This document shows, one piece after another, positions 33,331 to 46,849 of a DNA stretch of 64,000 nucleotides. The stretch comes from Oryzias latipes (Eukaryota; Chordata; Actinopteri; Beloniformes; Adrianichthyidae): assembly GCF_002234675.1 (NCBI RefSeq), contig NC_019872.2, positions 15,621,950 to 15,685,949 of the forward strand. Reading direction: 5' to 3'. A model generated the notes under the pieces. The model was given only the letters and a program-made list of their open reading frames with translations, made no database searches and was not told the origin of the DNA. Position 1 is the first letter of the stretch. Each line of letters opens with the position of its first letter. Position numbers and translations under genes: made by a program.

Positions 33331-36300
33331 TCAGAGGTCAGTGTATGTGACTGGGGTAACTCCGTGAATCAGGAGTGTTGGTCCTAAACCGTAGGTGATG
33401 GCCTCCAGCTGAGCCAAGTACTGCTGCGCCTGGCTGCCCTGAGCAGGAGGCCGGGGTAAATACAGAAAGCGCACAGCAGCTTGGGAGCTGTGCTCCGTCA
33501 ACATGCAGTTCACTGCTGATAAAAAGTCTTCTGACAGGGTTGGAAGGGACTCTGAAGGGCGCTCCTCTTCTGATATAGTGTGATGCTGCACCGCCGGGTC
33601 CCATGAAACGATCTTTATAGACGCTCTGATCCGGAGTTTTTTCAGTAAATCCCGGAAAGTTTCTTCATTTATCACCCAGCCCTGGTCGCATGAAGCAGTC
33701 TCCACGTTCAGGAAGATCCTCATTCTTGCGTTGCGCCACTTGCTGGACATGTTGAGCACACACGCCATCTGCAGCAGAAAGAGGCTGCAAACGTCCTGAT
33801 AGTCCCGGCAGCCGGGCTGCAGCAGGTTGAGAGGCCACACGTCTATTGTGCGCTCCGATCCGTCCGTTTTACTGTCTTTACCTTCTCCCTGCAGCTGGAA
33901 AAAGTATCGGCCGAGACACACGTTCTTATTCATTTTAAGGGCATCAGAGATGATGCCCACGTACTCCTCCGGCGACAGCCATCGGGGGCTCTCAACATGC
34001 CGGACGGGGGGGAAATGGGCCTGCAGCGAGGGCAGGTCAACCCCAAAGTTGTATTCCCCCTCACTGTTTTGTCCCACTGATGTGTCATAGAAGGCGGAGT
34101 CTTGTAAGAAGAAGTCATCCGGAGTGCAGCTGTCATAGAAACCTAAAATCAGTGTGTTGGGCTTCATGCCACCTTAAAAAAAAGAAAAAACTGAAAATCT
34201 GGAGCGTGCTACAGTGACAGTGAACACAAAACATTATGAAGAAAGGGAAGGCTTACCAAGGCCTGTGATGCGCAGCAGGTGCTGCGTTCCTTGTCTCACT
34301 GAGGGGGAGAGTGTCAGGTCTACGAAGGCCTTCACCCCAAGTTTATCAACCAGGCTGAGCCAGAAGTTGTACTGCTGCTGAACCGGGTCTGAAGGGAGCG
34401 CATCTGTTTCACAGGGAGGGCAGGAACCCATTAACTACAGGAATTTCATGGGAATTATAACAAATTCAATTATTTGTGTAGATTTATAATAAAGTAAGAA
34501 TTTGAAATTGTTTTCATAAAGATTTATTAATCATTTCTCACTAAAAACAATTTGAGGGAACGGAGCCGGAAGAAGGGTTAGGTGAAGGCTAACGCGCTAA
34601 CAACATTTAGCCTTGGATGAACATAAAATCTATGCGGGAAATGCCACAATCTGCATCTTGGCAGCACGTGAATATGTGGGAATAACATCAGCCTTTATTT
34701 TGTCGGGACACGACTGGAAACACAAATCCACTTGATTGTTTGAACGGTTTCTAAGGACTGAGCGGCAGTTCTGCTTTAAAAAGCTCAAACACACCGCCCT
34801 AAAGCCGGTGCGTGAGCTGGCGGACCGAGCTCTGCTCTGTGACACAGTTCTACTGAGCAGTGATGAAAGTCAGGCATGGAAAAAATCCCTGAACTTTTCT
34901 TTGAGCGATATGGCGGGCACAGAGCGAAATTTTGGAAAAATACGTGGTCTTAGATGCATTCTGGTGCATTCTGGCAGCTAGCTAGAAACTAAGACTAATT
35001 AGAGCATCATGATTTGTCATTCAAACCCCTAGTTTGACTCTCCATTAAGGACTTGCTGGTCCTAAAAAAGAATTTGGAAAATTGCTCAAAGTAACACAAT
35101 CCTACAATCTACGCTTTTCCTTAAAGCTGGAAAACATAAAATTGCTAAAATATAGTAACATCAAAGCCCCAAATGGCAAAAAGAACACCAGTAACTATGA
35201 TATTCTATGAAAATACCTCAGTTATTTATACATTATTTCTGCTTTAGAAATGACTGATGTACAACATCCACTTGCACTGTTTTCTCAAAATATAATTACA
35301 TCAAAATATGGGATCTGCTTTAAACTATAATTCTATAAACTAATACATCAATTCTTTAACACCAATACTAAGTAATCTGGGAAATATCAAAACAAACATA
35401 CAAACTAAGCTAAACATTGTAAACATTATTTTTTAAGGGAGTGCGGGTCCAAACCATCAAATACTTATAATTAATGTCAACTATACTGAACTAAATCATG
35501 GTAATTAGGAAATACTAATAAATTAGATAAAGAAACGTATTCAAAATAAAAACTGAAACTCAAAACTAAAATTGAAATTATTTCAAAATGTGGTTTTGAG
35601 ATTATTTTACACAAAAAAGTATTTGACCTACACTACCTTAAAAATCTTTTTTTTCCAGCCAAGACCACTTCAATTTGTTTTTTATCGTCTTCTCACAACT
35701 GAGGTCGTGACCACGCTCAATAATGACGATGCCCGCCATTATTTTAACACAAATTTGATCGCAAACTCTTCAGATGTGTTTGTGAAAGTTTAGCGTGGGT
35801 CCGCCAGTTTTGGTCTCTAGGGAAGCAAGTCACGCTGACCACGTGGTGCAGACAGAGCCAATCAGACCCGTCGACGCATCCGAAAGCAACTAAAACGTCC
35901 CGTCATTGGTCAATTAGGCCGGGAAGACGAGAGATGGCCACGACCATAGAGGAAGCGATCTGCGGAGAAATATAGAAAATAAAGCTAAAATTAGCTGATT
36001 TCAGACCATTTTTTAATCCGGAAAGCGATTTGTCCGTAGAGATCAGGTCTTTATTTCCCGGAAAGTACGTTCGGTTTGCTCAAAAACCCGGATTTCCGGG
36101 AATTCCCGGAAGACTTTCATCACTGACTGAGACACTCGGTTTTCCTGACTCCGGCAGCTCACCCAGAGACAAAGCCCCCACCCCGCAAACACAAAGCTAT
36201 AAGTCCGGATGCTTTGCTCACAGACACGGCACGGAGCAGCCTGTCAGTCCTGTTTGCGCCCTAAAGCTTTCTCTGGAGCACCGCACCGTCTATGCGTGAC

Positions 36301-39300
36301 GTAAAACAAGAGCAGTAGTGACACACAATCAGAATAAACTGTTTAGATGCACCACGGTCGGATCAACCGATAACCCACCTATCTCGATCAGAAAGAAATT
36401 TTGATCCGAACGAGTCTGATCGGGGCAGAGTATTCTGAACGGCGTGTTTACATGATGGATCTTTCCTCCGATCAGGCGTTCAATCTGATTACTTTTGTCC
36501 ATGTAAACGCAGCTAGTGTTATGAATAGCATCTAGTTGAAAAAATATTTTACAGAAATTCTAACCTCTTCTCAATGTCTTAAATATTTAATAATTTATTC
36601 TGAAAATTATGTTAATTGTTTTCAACTAAAAGGTAAAATGCATATAATGTTACAAAACAGCACAAATCTTAGTTCATAAAAATGTAATACAAGTGCAAAA
36701 AGTTACTTGAGATAAACATTTTTAAACTGTAATGACTTCTTTAGCAACAAAAGTGAACTATTCAAAAACCGCTGCATCACTACTGAAAACATTTTTTTTC
36801 TGGCATATAATATACATTTTTTGGCTTCAGTGACACATTTTCAGAATATCATTTTAAAAACTGCAACAGTGTGTTATACCAAATAAATTCACCAAAATAG
36901 TAACACATTAAAAAAACATCAATTCAGTCATGCAGGATTACACTAGACCACTCAGCATCGGTACCTAGATCTCCCAGCTGCACGTGACCAAGAACATAGA
37001 GGCCGCCTTTCTTCAGCTGGTTCACAAACAGGATCAGCTGACAAGACGAGCGAGGGTTGGACACCATCAACAGAACCTGCGGCCTCCAAAACTTCACGTG
37101 CTCTTTCCTCACGTCCAGCATCAGCAGATATTTACGCACCTAAAACCCCAGCAGACACAAAGCAAACACAGGCTTATCAAAAAATGTGACAAATTAGACT
37201 CTCATTGAACGTTTGTGATTGGAATTGTTAGCAGACAGAAGCAACGGCACAACAAAAAAAGCCAAATCTATCAAGAGATGCAGCAGTTTTTCTAGATTAA
37301 AATCCTTCTGTTTTATTGTTTTTTCAAATAACATTTTTACTCATTGTAATTATAGATATATTTCTTTGTTTTGAAAAAGTATTCAAATAACTGGTATTGA
37401 AATGTGTTCTTTGTGGTTACATCCTATTGACATCAATTTTAGGATTACTTCCTGTCTTTCCCAAACCTTGGATTATAAAATAGAGTTCGTTTTATGCAAA
37501 TATATGATACCTGGTGGAAAATGAGAGCTTGGCTGATATAGCCCCAGCTGCTGGTGGGCGACCTGTAGTGGAGGAAAAGCAGCAGCAGCAAGAGGAGGAC
37601 GATGCTGCCTGAAGAGTACACGGGATTAATGACGAACATCATGACCAGACAGCTGAGAATCCCCAGCAGACACGTGTGCCAGGAGAAGAACTGGAAGGTC
37701 GGTCTGTTGGACACATGCAAAAAAATGAGTGTGATCAGCCAGGAAGTGCATTTGTAAAAAAAAATGTTAAAAAAAAGAAGCATGTGGAAAATTCTGCAGA
37801 TGTAAACTGGATGCATGCAAAGGTGTTCTGCTTAATCAACTCATTTAATTTCCACTCTCTTAATTTTAGCTTCAATTTAAGTGTATACATAAAATTGCTA
37901 TTAAACACCTGCTTGATTTTTTTTTTTGCATAAAATATATACTTTTGGGAACCTGTCTAAATAAACAAAGACAAATGATCAGCAGACGGGCTACCATGTG
38001 AGACGGACAGATGACTATAAGGTCAGGTGCTGTGCTGGTAACTGACCGGCATTTTAATCTACGGTAATTTATTAGAGAGACAGTTAGTGTCATGGCGCCT
38101 GTCAGACCCCTCCCCCTCCAGCTCTGCCTGCTCTGCTCCCTGATTGCCACCAGCTGACGCCACTCACCTCATCGGCCATACTGCTTAAAAGGAGACCTTA
38201 CTCATCAGTTCAACGCCAGTTCGTTACCCTTATGGTGACTATGCCTGGTCTTAAGTTTATTACTTATTATTTATTACTAATAAGATTATTACTGCAAACT
38301 CTTGTCTTGTTCCAAGCCTCAAACTAATTATTGCCTTTTGTCTCAGGATTACCAGCACCTCACGAGTGACGTCAGCGCTCTCTTCCCTCCTGCTGCTCAG
38401 AGACATCCTGAGGATCCCACGGCTCTCCTTAACCGCACTAAGCCCTCCAGCCACGCCACCAGCCGTTGTCAAGTCCGGACCTCACCCAGCTACTACTCCT
38501 ACCATCTTCCTAGCAGGAATAATAAACCTTTTCTCGCCAAATCCCTCACCTGTCTTCCTTCTGGGTTACAGCATCTGGGTCTTCACGCTAGAGCGTCATG
38601 ACAGATGTTTATTTTTAGTCTCCTTTTTTTGTCATTTTGATTTTTCATTTTGTTGGTATTCTTTGCATTTGTTGTTCATAATTGTTTAAAAAGCACAAAT
38701 GTGCAATTTTGGTTATTTAGATTTTTTTGCAAGTACTAAATTCTTTATTCTGCAGAAAGGCTAGAAGGATGGACCATCTTTTGATTTTCACAGTAGAGGA
38801 GAAAAATATGGGCCTAAATATTACATTACAACATACTATGATATCATACCGTGTGGAGAAAATATGTAAACAACTTTATTATTACAGAAAATGAACAAAT
38901 CCAGTTTTTCAAACATGTGCACCATTTGTACATGTTTCCCATGTATTACATTTTGCAATTTAAAACTCAGTCCTTTTAACATATATTACAACAGTGGCGG
39001 ATCTGACCTGAAATTAGGAGCTGATGCCCACTCAAGAGCCAAACAGGCCAGGTCAACGGCAGCAAAAGCCAGCAGGTAGAAGACAGTAACTAGACCAGCC
39101 ACAGCATTGAGGTGCCCCGCAAACACCACACACTGCAAAACAAACGGATCGCTAGTTAGAAAGCTAGCAGCCGTACAGCAGCTTGCAGCGACAGCTCACC
39201 TGTGCCAGCCCCCAGGTATACAGCACTGCCACCCAGGGATTCCCGGAGCTTGACGTGACGGCAGCTGGAGCTAACGGCAAACCTGCGAGGAAAACCAAAT

Positions 39301-42300
39301 AAAAATATTGCAAATCGCACGAGAAGTGACAAAACCAAACAGCGGCAGTTTACCAAAGAGCTGGTCCAAAGCAAGAGCGTGGAGGATGCGGGACGCTCCA
39401 ATCATAGCACACATGGCGGCAGACAGAGAGGCGCAGAATATTCCAATTGTGACAAAAGGCGGCCATAAATTGATTCGCTGGAAGAATCCATAATCCTGAA
39501 TCAACAGGGTTCTAGAAAAAAGACAACCAACAAGTAAAAGAGTTAGGTTTAAAAACTCATACAAATATTTATATTTGTTAATGAGATATCATTTCTGACC
39601 TATCACAAGTGGCACTGGCCAAAATGAAGAGGAGGATGTAGACGGTGAAGGTGTAAATGACAGCGATGATAGTGCCCCTTGGGATAGACACACTTGGCGT
39701 CTTCAGCTCCCCTATAGACAAGCATCAAAGACATGTTTTAAACGCATTCAGACAGTCAGAAAGCAACTCAAGCTGTACGCAAAACTCAGCATGAATATAG
39801 GTAAAATAGGAAGAATTCCTGTGTGGTTGAGAAGAATGATAAAGGAGGATGAAGTTCATGCTCCTTTGTCTTTCCTGCAGGACTGTTAGAGAAAGAGCAT
39901 TTGTCTTTATGCGTTAAACGCTGAAACAACAACACCCAGATGGTATGGCAAAGGAATTCTGGAGTGAAACCACTGAAGTTCTCTTTGGGAGTGATGAGGA
40001 AGAATGGAAACTGGAATAAAGTCTACTAATAATCCTTAATAATGTTTTATTTTCCCTGTAATTCTAGTGTCTCCCCATAGGTGGCGCACCATAAAAACAT
40101 TGACCTTTGTTTGGTAGCAGAGAGTTATTCTGCAGTTGTGTGGTGATGGAAGATTAGTTGTTTTTCTGATGTTCGTGTGTATTTTCTGAGTCAGACAGTC
40201 ATTTTTCCGATCATTCCAGCACCACACGAACGCAGCATTTCTCTGAGTTTGCATTTTGGCACAAAATGAGAAAAAAAGCCACAGTTTTGAAACAAAAACT
40301 CCAAAGTGCTCTGCTTTGAAATATAAATATATATGTTTTCTGTCAAAATTTAGGTATTTTTTCATCCATATTCCATGTTACTTATTTCTCTTGTGAAGTG
40401 GATTACCAAAACACTCCAAGCATCTGCTCCTTGTTTCAGTCAAATTTTAGAACCCTTTGTAGCCCACGAGTCAAAAGGTTTAACGTGAACAGCCTGAAGA
40501 CAAATGCAAACACTCTAAAGTAGTCACAACCCTCTCGGGGCCCCCGGTCGCTCTGGGTGTCACCCGCTTCGGCTGCGGGGTCTGGGGTGGGGTGGGGTGG
40601 GGGGCTTGTCGGCCCTGTCCTGTGGGGGGGGCGTTCTGGGGGGGAAGGGGGGCCCATTATTAGTACGGGTCGGGGGGGCTAACGGGTCGGGGTCTCCGCT
40701 GAGGCAATCAGTGGTTGCCTCGGCCGGTTGGCCTCCTCGGTCCCGTCGAGGCCTGACCAGAGCTCTTCTAGGGCCGGCGTCTGGGGGTGGGGGCCTGGGC
40801 TTGCTCCGGGGGGGGGGCGACGCTTTCTGGCTCCTCTCTCTCTGTGTGGGGTGGGTGGTGCCGGGCCTGGGGTGTCGGCGCCTCCGGGGGTGGGCCCCTG
40901 GGCTGGGTGGCCCTGGCCCCTTTGCTGGGGGTGGGCTGGGGGACGGCTGTTTGACCACCGGGGGACAGTCTACCAGCTGTCCCCAACTTACCCCCTTCCT
41001 TATATAACCTCATATTAGGGTGAGGGGGTGGGGGGTCTAGCCTGCGATGCGCCTTGGGGGGGGGCTACTTGGGAGTGGCCCCCCTCCTATGGTTGCCGTA
41101 TGGAGTGGGCCCCCCCTCTTTCGGTTTTATTTGCACCTTAGACATGTAGGGTCCTTGGTAGGGGGGGTGCTTGGACATCACTGCAAGCAAGCAGCAGATG
41201 TCCTCCTGGCACCCTACCCGCCAATTTTAACCGCACCTTAGACATTTAGGGCCCCTTGGTGTGGAGGGTGGGGGGACATCACTGTGAGTAATCAGGAGAT
41301 GTCCCCTTAGTGCCCTACTCGCCAATTTTAACTGCACCCCCCTTAGTACACACACCCCTCCCCCTTCAATATATACATTCAAACATAAACACACACACAT
41401 GGACACAAACACCCTCTCAAGCACCCATACACGCACACACATTTTACAAGGAAGGTGGGACCTGGGTCCATCTGTCCCCTACCCCTTCCCTGGTGGGGGG
41501 TGTGGGCCTCTTGGCGATGGCGGCCGTGTCCCTTGGGTGCCGGCTCCCTGGGCCCGGCGGTGCTCTCTCCGCGCGGTGGGGGGGTTCATATTACACCTGA
41601 GCCGGGGGTGTTCGTGTCCCTGGGGGGTGGGTCCTGGTCCTTGCCCTTGGGCGCTGGGCCCCGCCAAACTTCCAACATGGCCGAGCCTGGTCGGGCCATA
41701 TTTATAACACCCCTTGTGGGCCGCCCTTTTTTCCCCGGGGTTCCCCCCTCCTGGGCGGGGGCGGCGGGCCCCTGCCTTGCTCCTACCTGGACCAACCGTG
41801 GGCCGGGTGGGTGGCTGCCTGGAGTGCGGAGCGGGTCTCCCTTGGGGGGTCCTGGCTCGTACCTGGGGTCGGGGTGGGGGGATGCCCGGAACTCCTGGGT
41901 GGTGGTGGGGTGCTCGTCTGGGGCTGTGGGCGTCCCTCTCCGGTGGGGCCCTGCGTTGGGCTCTTCCGGCGCGGCGGGGGGCTGCTTTCCTGGCTGGGCT
42001 GGGGCGGCGCTCTCTTTCCCTCTGCGCCTCCCTGCTCTCTGGCTCTGGGGGCCTCGCGGCGGTCCTGCTGGCCCTGGCCTGGGTGGCGGTCTTGGTCGCC
42101 CGGGGGTCGGTTGTTCCCTGCCTGTTCCCGTGTGGCGTTGGGGGAATTCCGGCTGCCGCTGCTGCTGCGGCGGGGGTATGGGTGTGGGGGGCTGGGCGCT
42201 CCTCCTCCTTCTTTTCACATTCCACCATCCATTTTAGAAGAACATAAACACTCACCTGAGCACAGGTGTTAGCTCACCTTTGCACTAATAGTTTGCATGA

Positions 42301-44644
42301 TTGAATGAATGAAAGATTTCACACTAGTTGGTTTAAAGGCATAGGTATGCGTTCGTGAACACTATCTGTTTTGTGTGCATGTTGACATGTGGACATTTTT
42401 GCGGCTAGCAGGTGTGTTGATAATATTTGAGTGTGTGTGAACAGGCCCCGCCCTTTTTGTACTACATTTGAACCGTACCGTAACGATAAACAACCAGGAA
42501 GCCTGTCTGCTCTATGCTGCTTCATGGTCTTACCCCCTTTCCCCTCCGATTATCACCCTCCTACCCCCCCCCTCTCTCTAACGTCCCTCTCTCTTCTTCC
42601 CCTCTTTCCTTTTCCGTCCGGTCCAACACCAAAGATTTTCAAACATGATTGAAATTAATAAAGTTTGGCCTCAATTACAAAAGGGGTTTATTCAGACATA
42701 CCTTTGGTTTGTCTGAAGATTAATAACCCCTCTTGTTAAAATAAAATATGTCCAACACAAGAGGCCCTCAGCTCTCATCTGTTTGCCTAGCTGTTGGACA
42801 GGACAAGTTAAAAAAGAAAAAAAAATAAATAAATAAAGTAGTCACGTTCTACTCTTTTGAATTTTACATTTTGGTTTTAAAAAAAGCACATTTTCCACAT
42901 AATCTCTACTTTTGGCTTCCTGGCATGAATCTACCTAAACCTGCATAAAATACAGCAAATGGAAAACTCTGTTCTTAAACAGAAATCACTATTTAAAACG
43001 CCAAGACTCAAAGATCATCAAATGTCTTTTTCCCTTTCACATAGATGTTTCTTCATTGTCCCTTACTCATAGAAATGTTCTTGACTTTCCTTCAAAGTGT
43101 AGAGATGACACTGATCAAAGCCATTATTATATTACACACAAGAATAGGACTCTGAAGGTATTTATCCTCTTTTTAGAGGCAGTTCTGGTTAATCTAAGCT
43201 TACGTTTGTTTTTAAAAACTGTCTTTGGAGGATTATCCTTCATTTTCAACCTTTTATAGACCAGGTCATAACTTTTCAGAGAGAGCCATGAGATTTTTAC
43301 TTTTGAAATGTGTTTGCATCCCAACTTTTTAAAATGCAGAATTGTAATGATAAAGTAAGTAACTTGGAGTGAAAAATAACAACCTGACATGTTGGCTCCA
43401 GCCATGATTCCAGTGCAGCTGGTGAACATGACGGCAAACACGGTAGCAAAGGACATGACAGTGTTGGTGCTGTAGTCCAGAGAGTAACGAGCTACAAAAA
43501 AGAACAAAACGACATAAAGAGCGATATAGAAAGAGGCAAACTTCCCCGTGAACACGGACACTCACGGCCCAGGTTGCTCCTCAGCGTTGCGGCACTGAAA
43601 CCCGTGAAGCTGGCGTTGTAGCGCAACGTCTGGTTACCCAGTCCCTGGTGAGTGATGACAAAGTTTTGTGGCTTGACCGCGACAGAACTGATGAAGATGG
43701 ACAGCAGCGAGACGGTGACCACCAGCAGGATGACAAAGGCGGTCCGGGAGTAGATGTGAGCGCCGACGAGACAGATGATCAGACACAGGAGGAGGACCAC
43801 TGAAGAGTATAGTATGGTGTACCAGTACCCCTGAGGAAGCACCCGCACGCCCGCGGATACAGATGACTCTGGAAGGAAAAACAAACCAGGTGGATCAAAA
43901 GCTCCCAACCATAGATTTAAAAAAGACAAAATATGTAAGCAGTTACCTGTGTCCATACCAAATACATCAAGTAATGCCTCCACGAGACCCAGAACATATT
44001 CTCCACATGCAAACACTTTGGCCAGGAAGAACATCAGTCCAATGCTTCCTCCAAACTCGGGCCCCAAAGAGCGGCTGATCATGTCTGCTCCTGTTTGTAA
44101 AGGCTGCTGTCAGTCAATCAAAATCCAAACAACATTCCTTTCACCTGCTTGGTTGAAAAGGATACAGTAAGCTCCACCCCCCTGTATGGCACCATTGGTA
44201 GAAATGGCACAGATGGACAGTATTGTGAGAGATATGATGATGTAGGCAACAGCTATCATTAAAAGACCCTCCAGCAGCCCAGCGTGACCGACCACAAAGC
44301 CTGGGAAAGGAGATCACACCACCATGAGTCACGTCAGCACAAAGACCCTGTTATCCTGGAAGGAACTTCAACCAACTTCCACATTTCTACATCCTAACAT
44401 CCGTTTTTGCTCTGACGCCTGGAAATGGGAAAGACATACCTGTCCTGAGGAAGAGAATGATACTGAACATGGACAGGACAGTTGGTACCATCACTCCAAA
44501 GAAGGTGTTCAGCCTCCGAGGGCTCTGGCTTGGAGCCCCAGAGGCGGACTCCTGAGGGGATTCTGGAGCTGTGCCGCATGTCGGGGCGGTCATGGTCAGA
44601 CCGCACACTCTGGAGGTAATCAGAGGAGTGTTTTCGTTGGACAT
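33331..44644 (-). CDS. slc12a9: Solute carrier family 12 member 9 (cation-chloride cotransporter family)
   Basis: Polytopic membrane protein of the SLC12 family whose substrate is unsettled; the mammalian protein was described as a cotransporter-interacting protein. Thirteen coding exons (- strand): 44644-44440, 44300-44145, 44090-43947, 43868-43566, 43491-43384, 39711-39600, 39511-39354, 39282-39200, 39132-39008, 37703-37511, 37139-36965, 34403-34257, 34172-33331. They join in phase to 916 aa, matching the usual 914. The N terminus is short ([25 protein letters not shown] opens the first helix region), about twelve hydrophobic segments follow, then a cytosolic domain ending [17 protein letters not shown], the signature tail of this paralogue. 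An acceptor at 44671-44672 shows that a noncoding first exon lies upstream. Odd points are a weak donor (AG|GTTGTT) after the fifth exon and a 3.7-kb intron filled by a LINE. Confidence 0.95.
34560..36520. repeat. Two inverted, related repeat units in an slc12a9 intron
   Basis: The segment 34780-34930 on + and 36060-36280 on - share an ordered set of short blocks (gtgagctg, gtgtctcagt, cagtgatgaaagtc, then ...ttgagc). They therefore look like inverted copies or the two arms of one decayed element. The right part also has a palindromic pair, gcgtgtttacatg (36448 region) and catgtaaacgc (36500 region), of the kind found at hAT-type MITE ends. Boundaries are approximate. Confidence 0.4.
38088..38603 (+). 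mobile_element. Candidate solo LTR in an slc12a9 intron
   Basis: A GC-richer 516-bp island that begins TGTCATGG and ends CATGACA, with a TAAAAGG box-like element (38188) and an AATAAA signal (38519) in LTR order. This resembles fish Ty3/gypsy LTRs. No internal retroviral-type genes and no clear 4-5 bp target duplication are present, so solo LTR is an inference. Confidence 0.45.
40528..42833 (+). mobile_element. 5'-truncated LINE with poly(A) tail and 12-bp target duplication
   Basis: The insertion is bracketed by the identical 12-mer TAAAGTAGTCAC at 40516-40527 and 42834-42845. It ends in an A-rich tail (about 42809-42833), which fixes its orientation as antisense to slc12a9. The first 1.7 kb is extremely GC-rich with many G runs on the + strand. 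The last 500 bp (42350-42810) matches a second copy at 61003. No reverse transcriptase reading frame is visible, so only 3' sequence was retained. The subfamily was not identified; an L1-like element is my guess from the poly(A) tail. Confidence 0.85.
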
Positions 44645-44725
44645 GGTGACAGCAGCCTGACCTCTTGACCCTGTGAAGAAAATTGTGAGAGGTTTAATGT
44701 GCTTTAGAGATTTTGCTCTTAGTCA

Positions 44726-44880
<155 letters not shown>

Positions 44881-46199
44881 GCAAGTGGTTCCCCTTTCAA
44901 AAGCTGGTAGGTGCTGATAAAAATCTATAGAAACCTACATCTGCTTAGTTGAAAGTATTGTTCTCACTCATAATAATACTCATATGTGTCTGTATAAGAT
45001 TCAAACACGTGATTTGTCATTTGCATGAAAACAAATGGTCATATTTTGAAAACCATTTAGATCTACATCAGTAAGTAGGACATTGACCTTTTATGCATCA
45101 GAACAATCTCCCAAAAAGAATGCAGGCTGTAAAGACTGCAAAAAGAGAGATGATGCTAAAAAGACACTATAAGATAAGCATCGTAAAGGCTGTGCTGCGT
45201 GAGTTCAAAAACAGGAAGTAGTAACCACTGTGCACATGTAATTATTGAACACACTGATATGTAAAACAGAGCTAAAGCATTATTGCCAGAACACTGTTTC
45301 AGATACAGAAAAGAAACAACAGTGAACCTAACAGGAGAAAAATAAACACAAAAACTCTAAAAAATACAATATCAATACAAGTAATTAAATACAAGATGTT
45401 GCTTTTAAAATGCAGATTTAGGGATTTAAATACCAGATTTGGCATTTTTGAAGTCAGTATTTTTAATACTAATCCCTAATAAAAATCTATGTTCACATTT
45501 TATCGCAGCGTTGCAAAAAAAAAAGTGATGATGTCATCAAACCTTCTTTGGATCTAGTCATTAGGGATGCTGTGATTCACTTGCCCCATAATTCAGTCTA
45601 AACCTTGACTCTTGTTTTTCTTTTTTCTGCTCAATATATGATTTGTGTATTACCAAGCAATTCAAAATTCAGGAAAATTCTCTTTGTAATTTGCTAATAA
45701 GCAAGTAACAGTGAAGTTGGCTTTTATAAAGCTTGGTGTAATGTAATAAAACAATAAATAATCCCCAGTGTGACTCAGAGATAAATACCTACGGAACATG
45801 CAGGTGAAGTTTTCCTGATTCATTGTTTTTATTACAAGATAATAACGTGTAAATTAAATATGTGAACAAGTAAACAAGAATGAATGGCAAATCCATTCAC
45901 ATTTTAGTTTCATAAAGTTCAGTCTATTGTTGTTTTTCCACATCCAAATAATCCAAACAGAACATTATTAGAACATTTTACCACACAGTGTGGTCACATG
46001 TCTTTGCTTAAGTCAGAGAGTTTCCACACATTGGACTGGAATGATGGTTGATCGTTTTTGCCGGCATCACATGTGTGTTTTCTGCTGTGATGGTACTTTG
46101 TTTTTAAGTTATCGTAAAATAAACCTACCGTACCTCAATCTGTATTTTCAAATATTGATTCGATTTAATGGTAAAAGTCGATTCATGTGGGACTGGTGA

Positions 46200-46500
46200 A
46201 CATGGAAACCAGGGTTAAATTCCCAACGTGTGCAACAATGAACTTCATCCAGTGTGGGTTCTTAGGCAAGGCCCTTCACAGTACTGTCTAACTATGTAGC
46301 CACAAAGGACCCCAAGTATTGGTCTCCCAGTGCCAGTCCTAAGCCCAGATAGAATACAGGGTTGTGTCAGAAAGGCGTGTCCAGCGTAAAAAATTCCAAT
46401 AACAACCTGCCTCAGACAGATCGAACTAGAGGAATTGTAGGAATTTAGATCAATAAAGTCGATTATTTGTTCCACCCCCAATTCCTAGAGTTAATCCCTA
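46200..46500 (+). repeat. LINE 3'-tail fragment (RTE-like)
   Basis: Carries a widespread vertebrate retroposon tail: 'ttcttaggcaaggccctt', 'ctccc agtgccagtcctaagccc' and 'gtgtcagaaaggcgtgtcc', followed by agcgtaaaa. I recognise the order of these blocks from RTE-type LINE ends. The copy is truncated and diverged. Confidence 0.5.
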
Positions 46501-46849
46501 ATAATGTTTTTAATCCATACTGAGAAAAGTTGAATATTTCAGTTTTGATCTAAACTCCATGAAACAAGAGATCATAGCTGGGTCCCCTTGAGTGACCCTG
46601 AGAGGAGTTCTTCCTTATTAAAGTGCTCCCTTGAGCTTGGCTTTTGCAGTCAGCTGATTCACAGATGCCTGTCTGTTTTCACATCCAAACTCAAAGCAGA
46701 GGGTCAGGGTGGGGGCATCAGATCAGGGCTGAGCAGGTGAGCCCTGTCATCTGCAAAAGCAGGTGACTGCTGAAAAGTTGCAGAAACCACTCCACCGTTA
46801 ACAGGATCCAGCATGAGACGGACGTAAAACGAGAAGTTGAAGGGGGGCA

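Noticed and set aside
40560-42270. Many overlapping long open frames on both strands (up to 260 codons)
   Set aside because: They result from extreme GC and G-run composition in the LINE insertion; translations are low-complexity Gly/Pro/Arg/Trp with no motifs.
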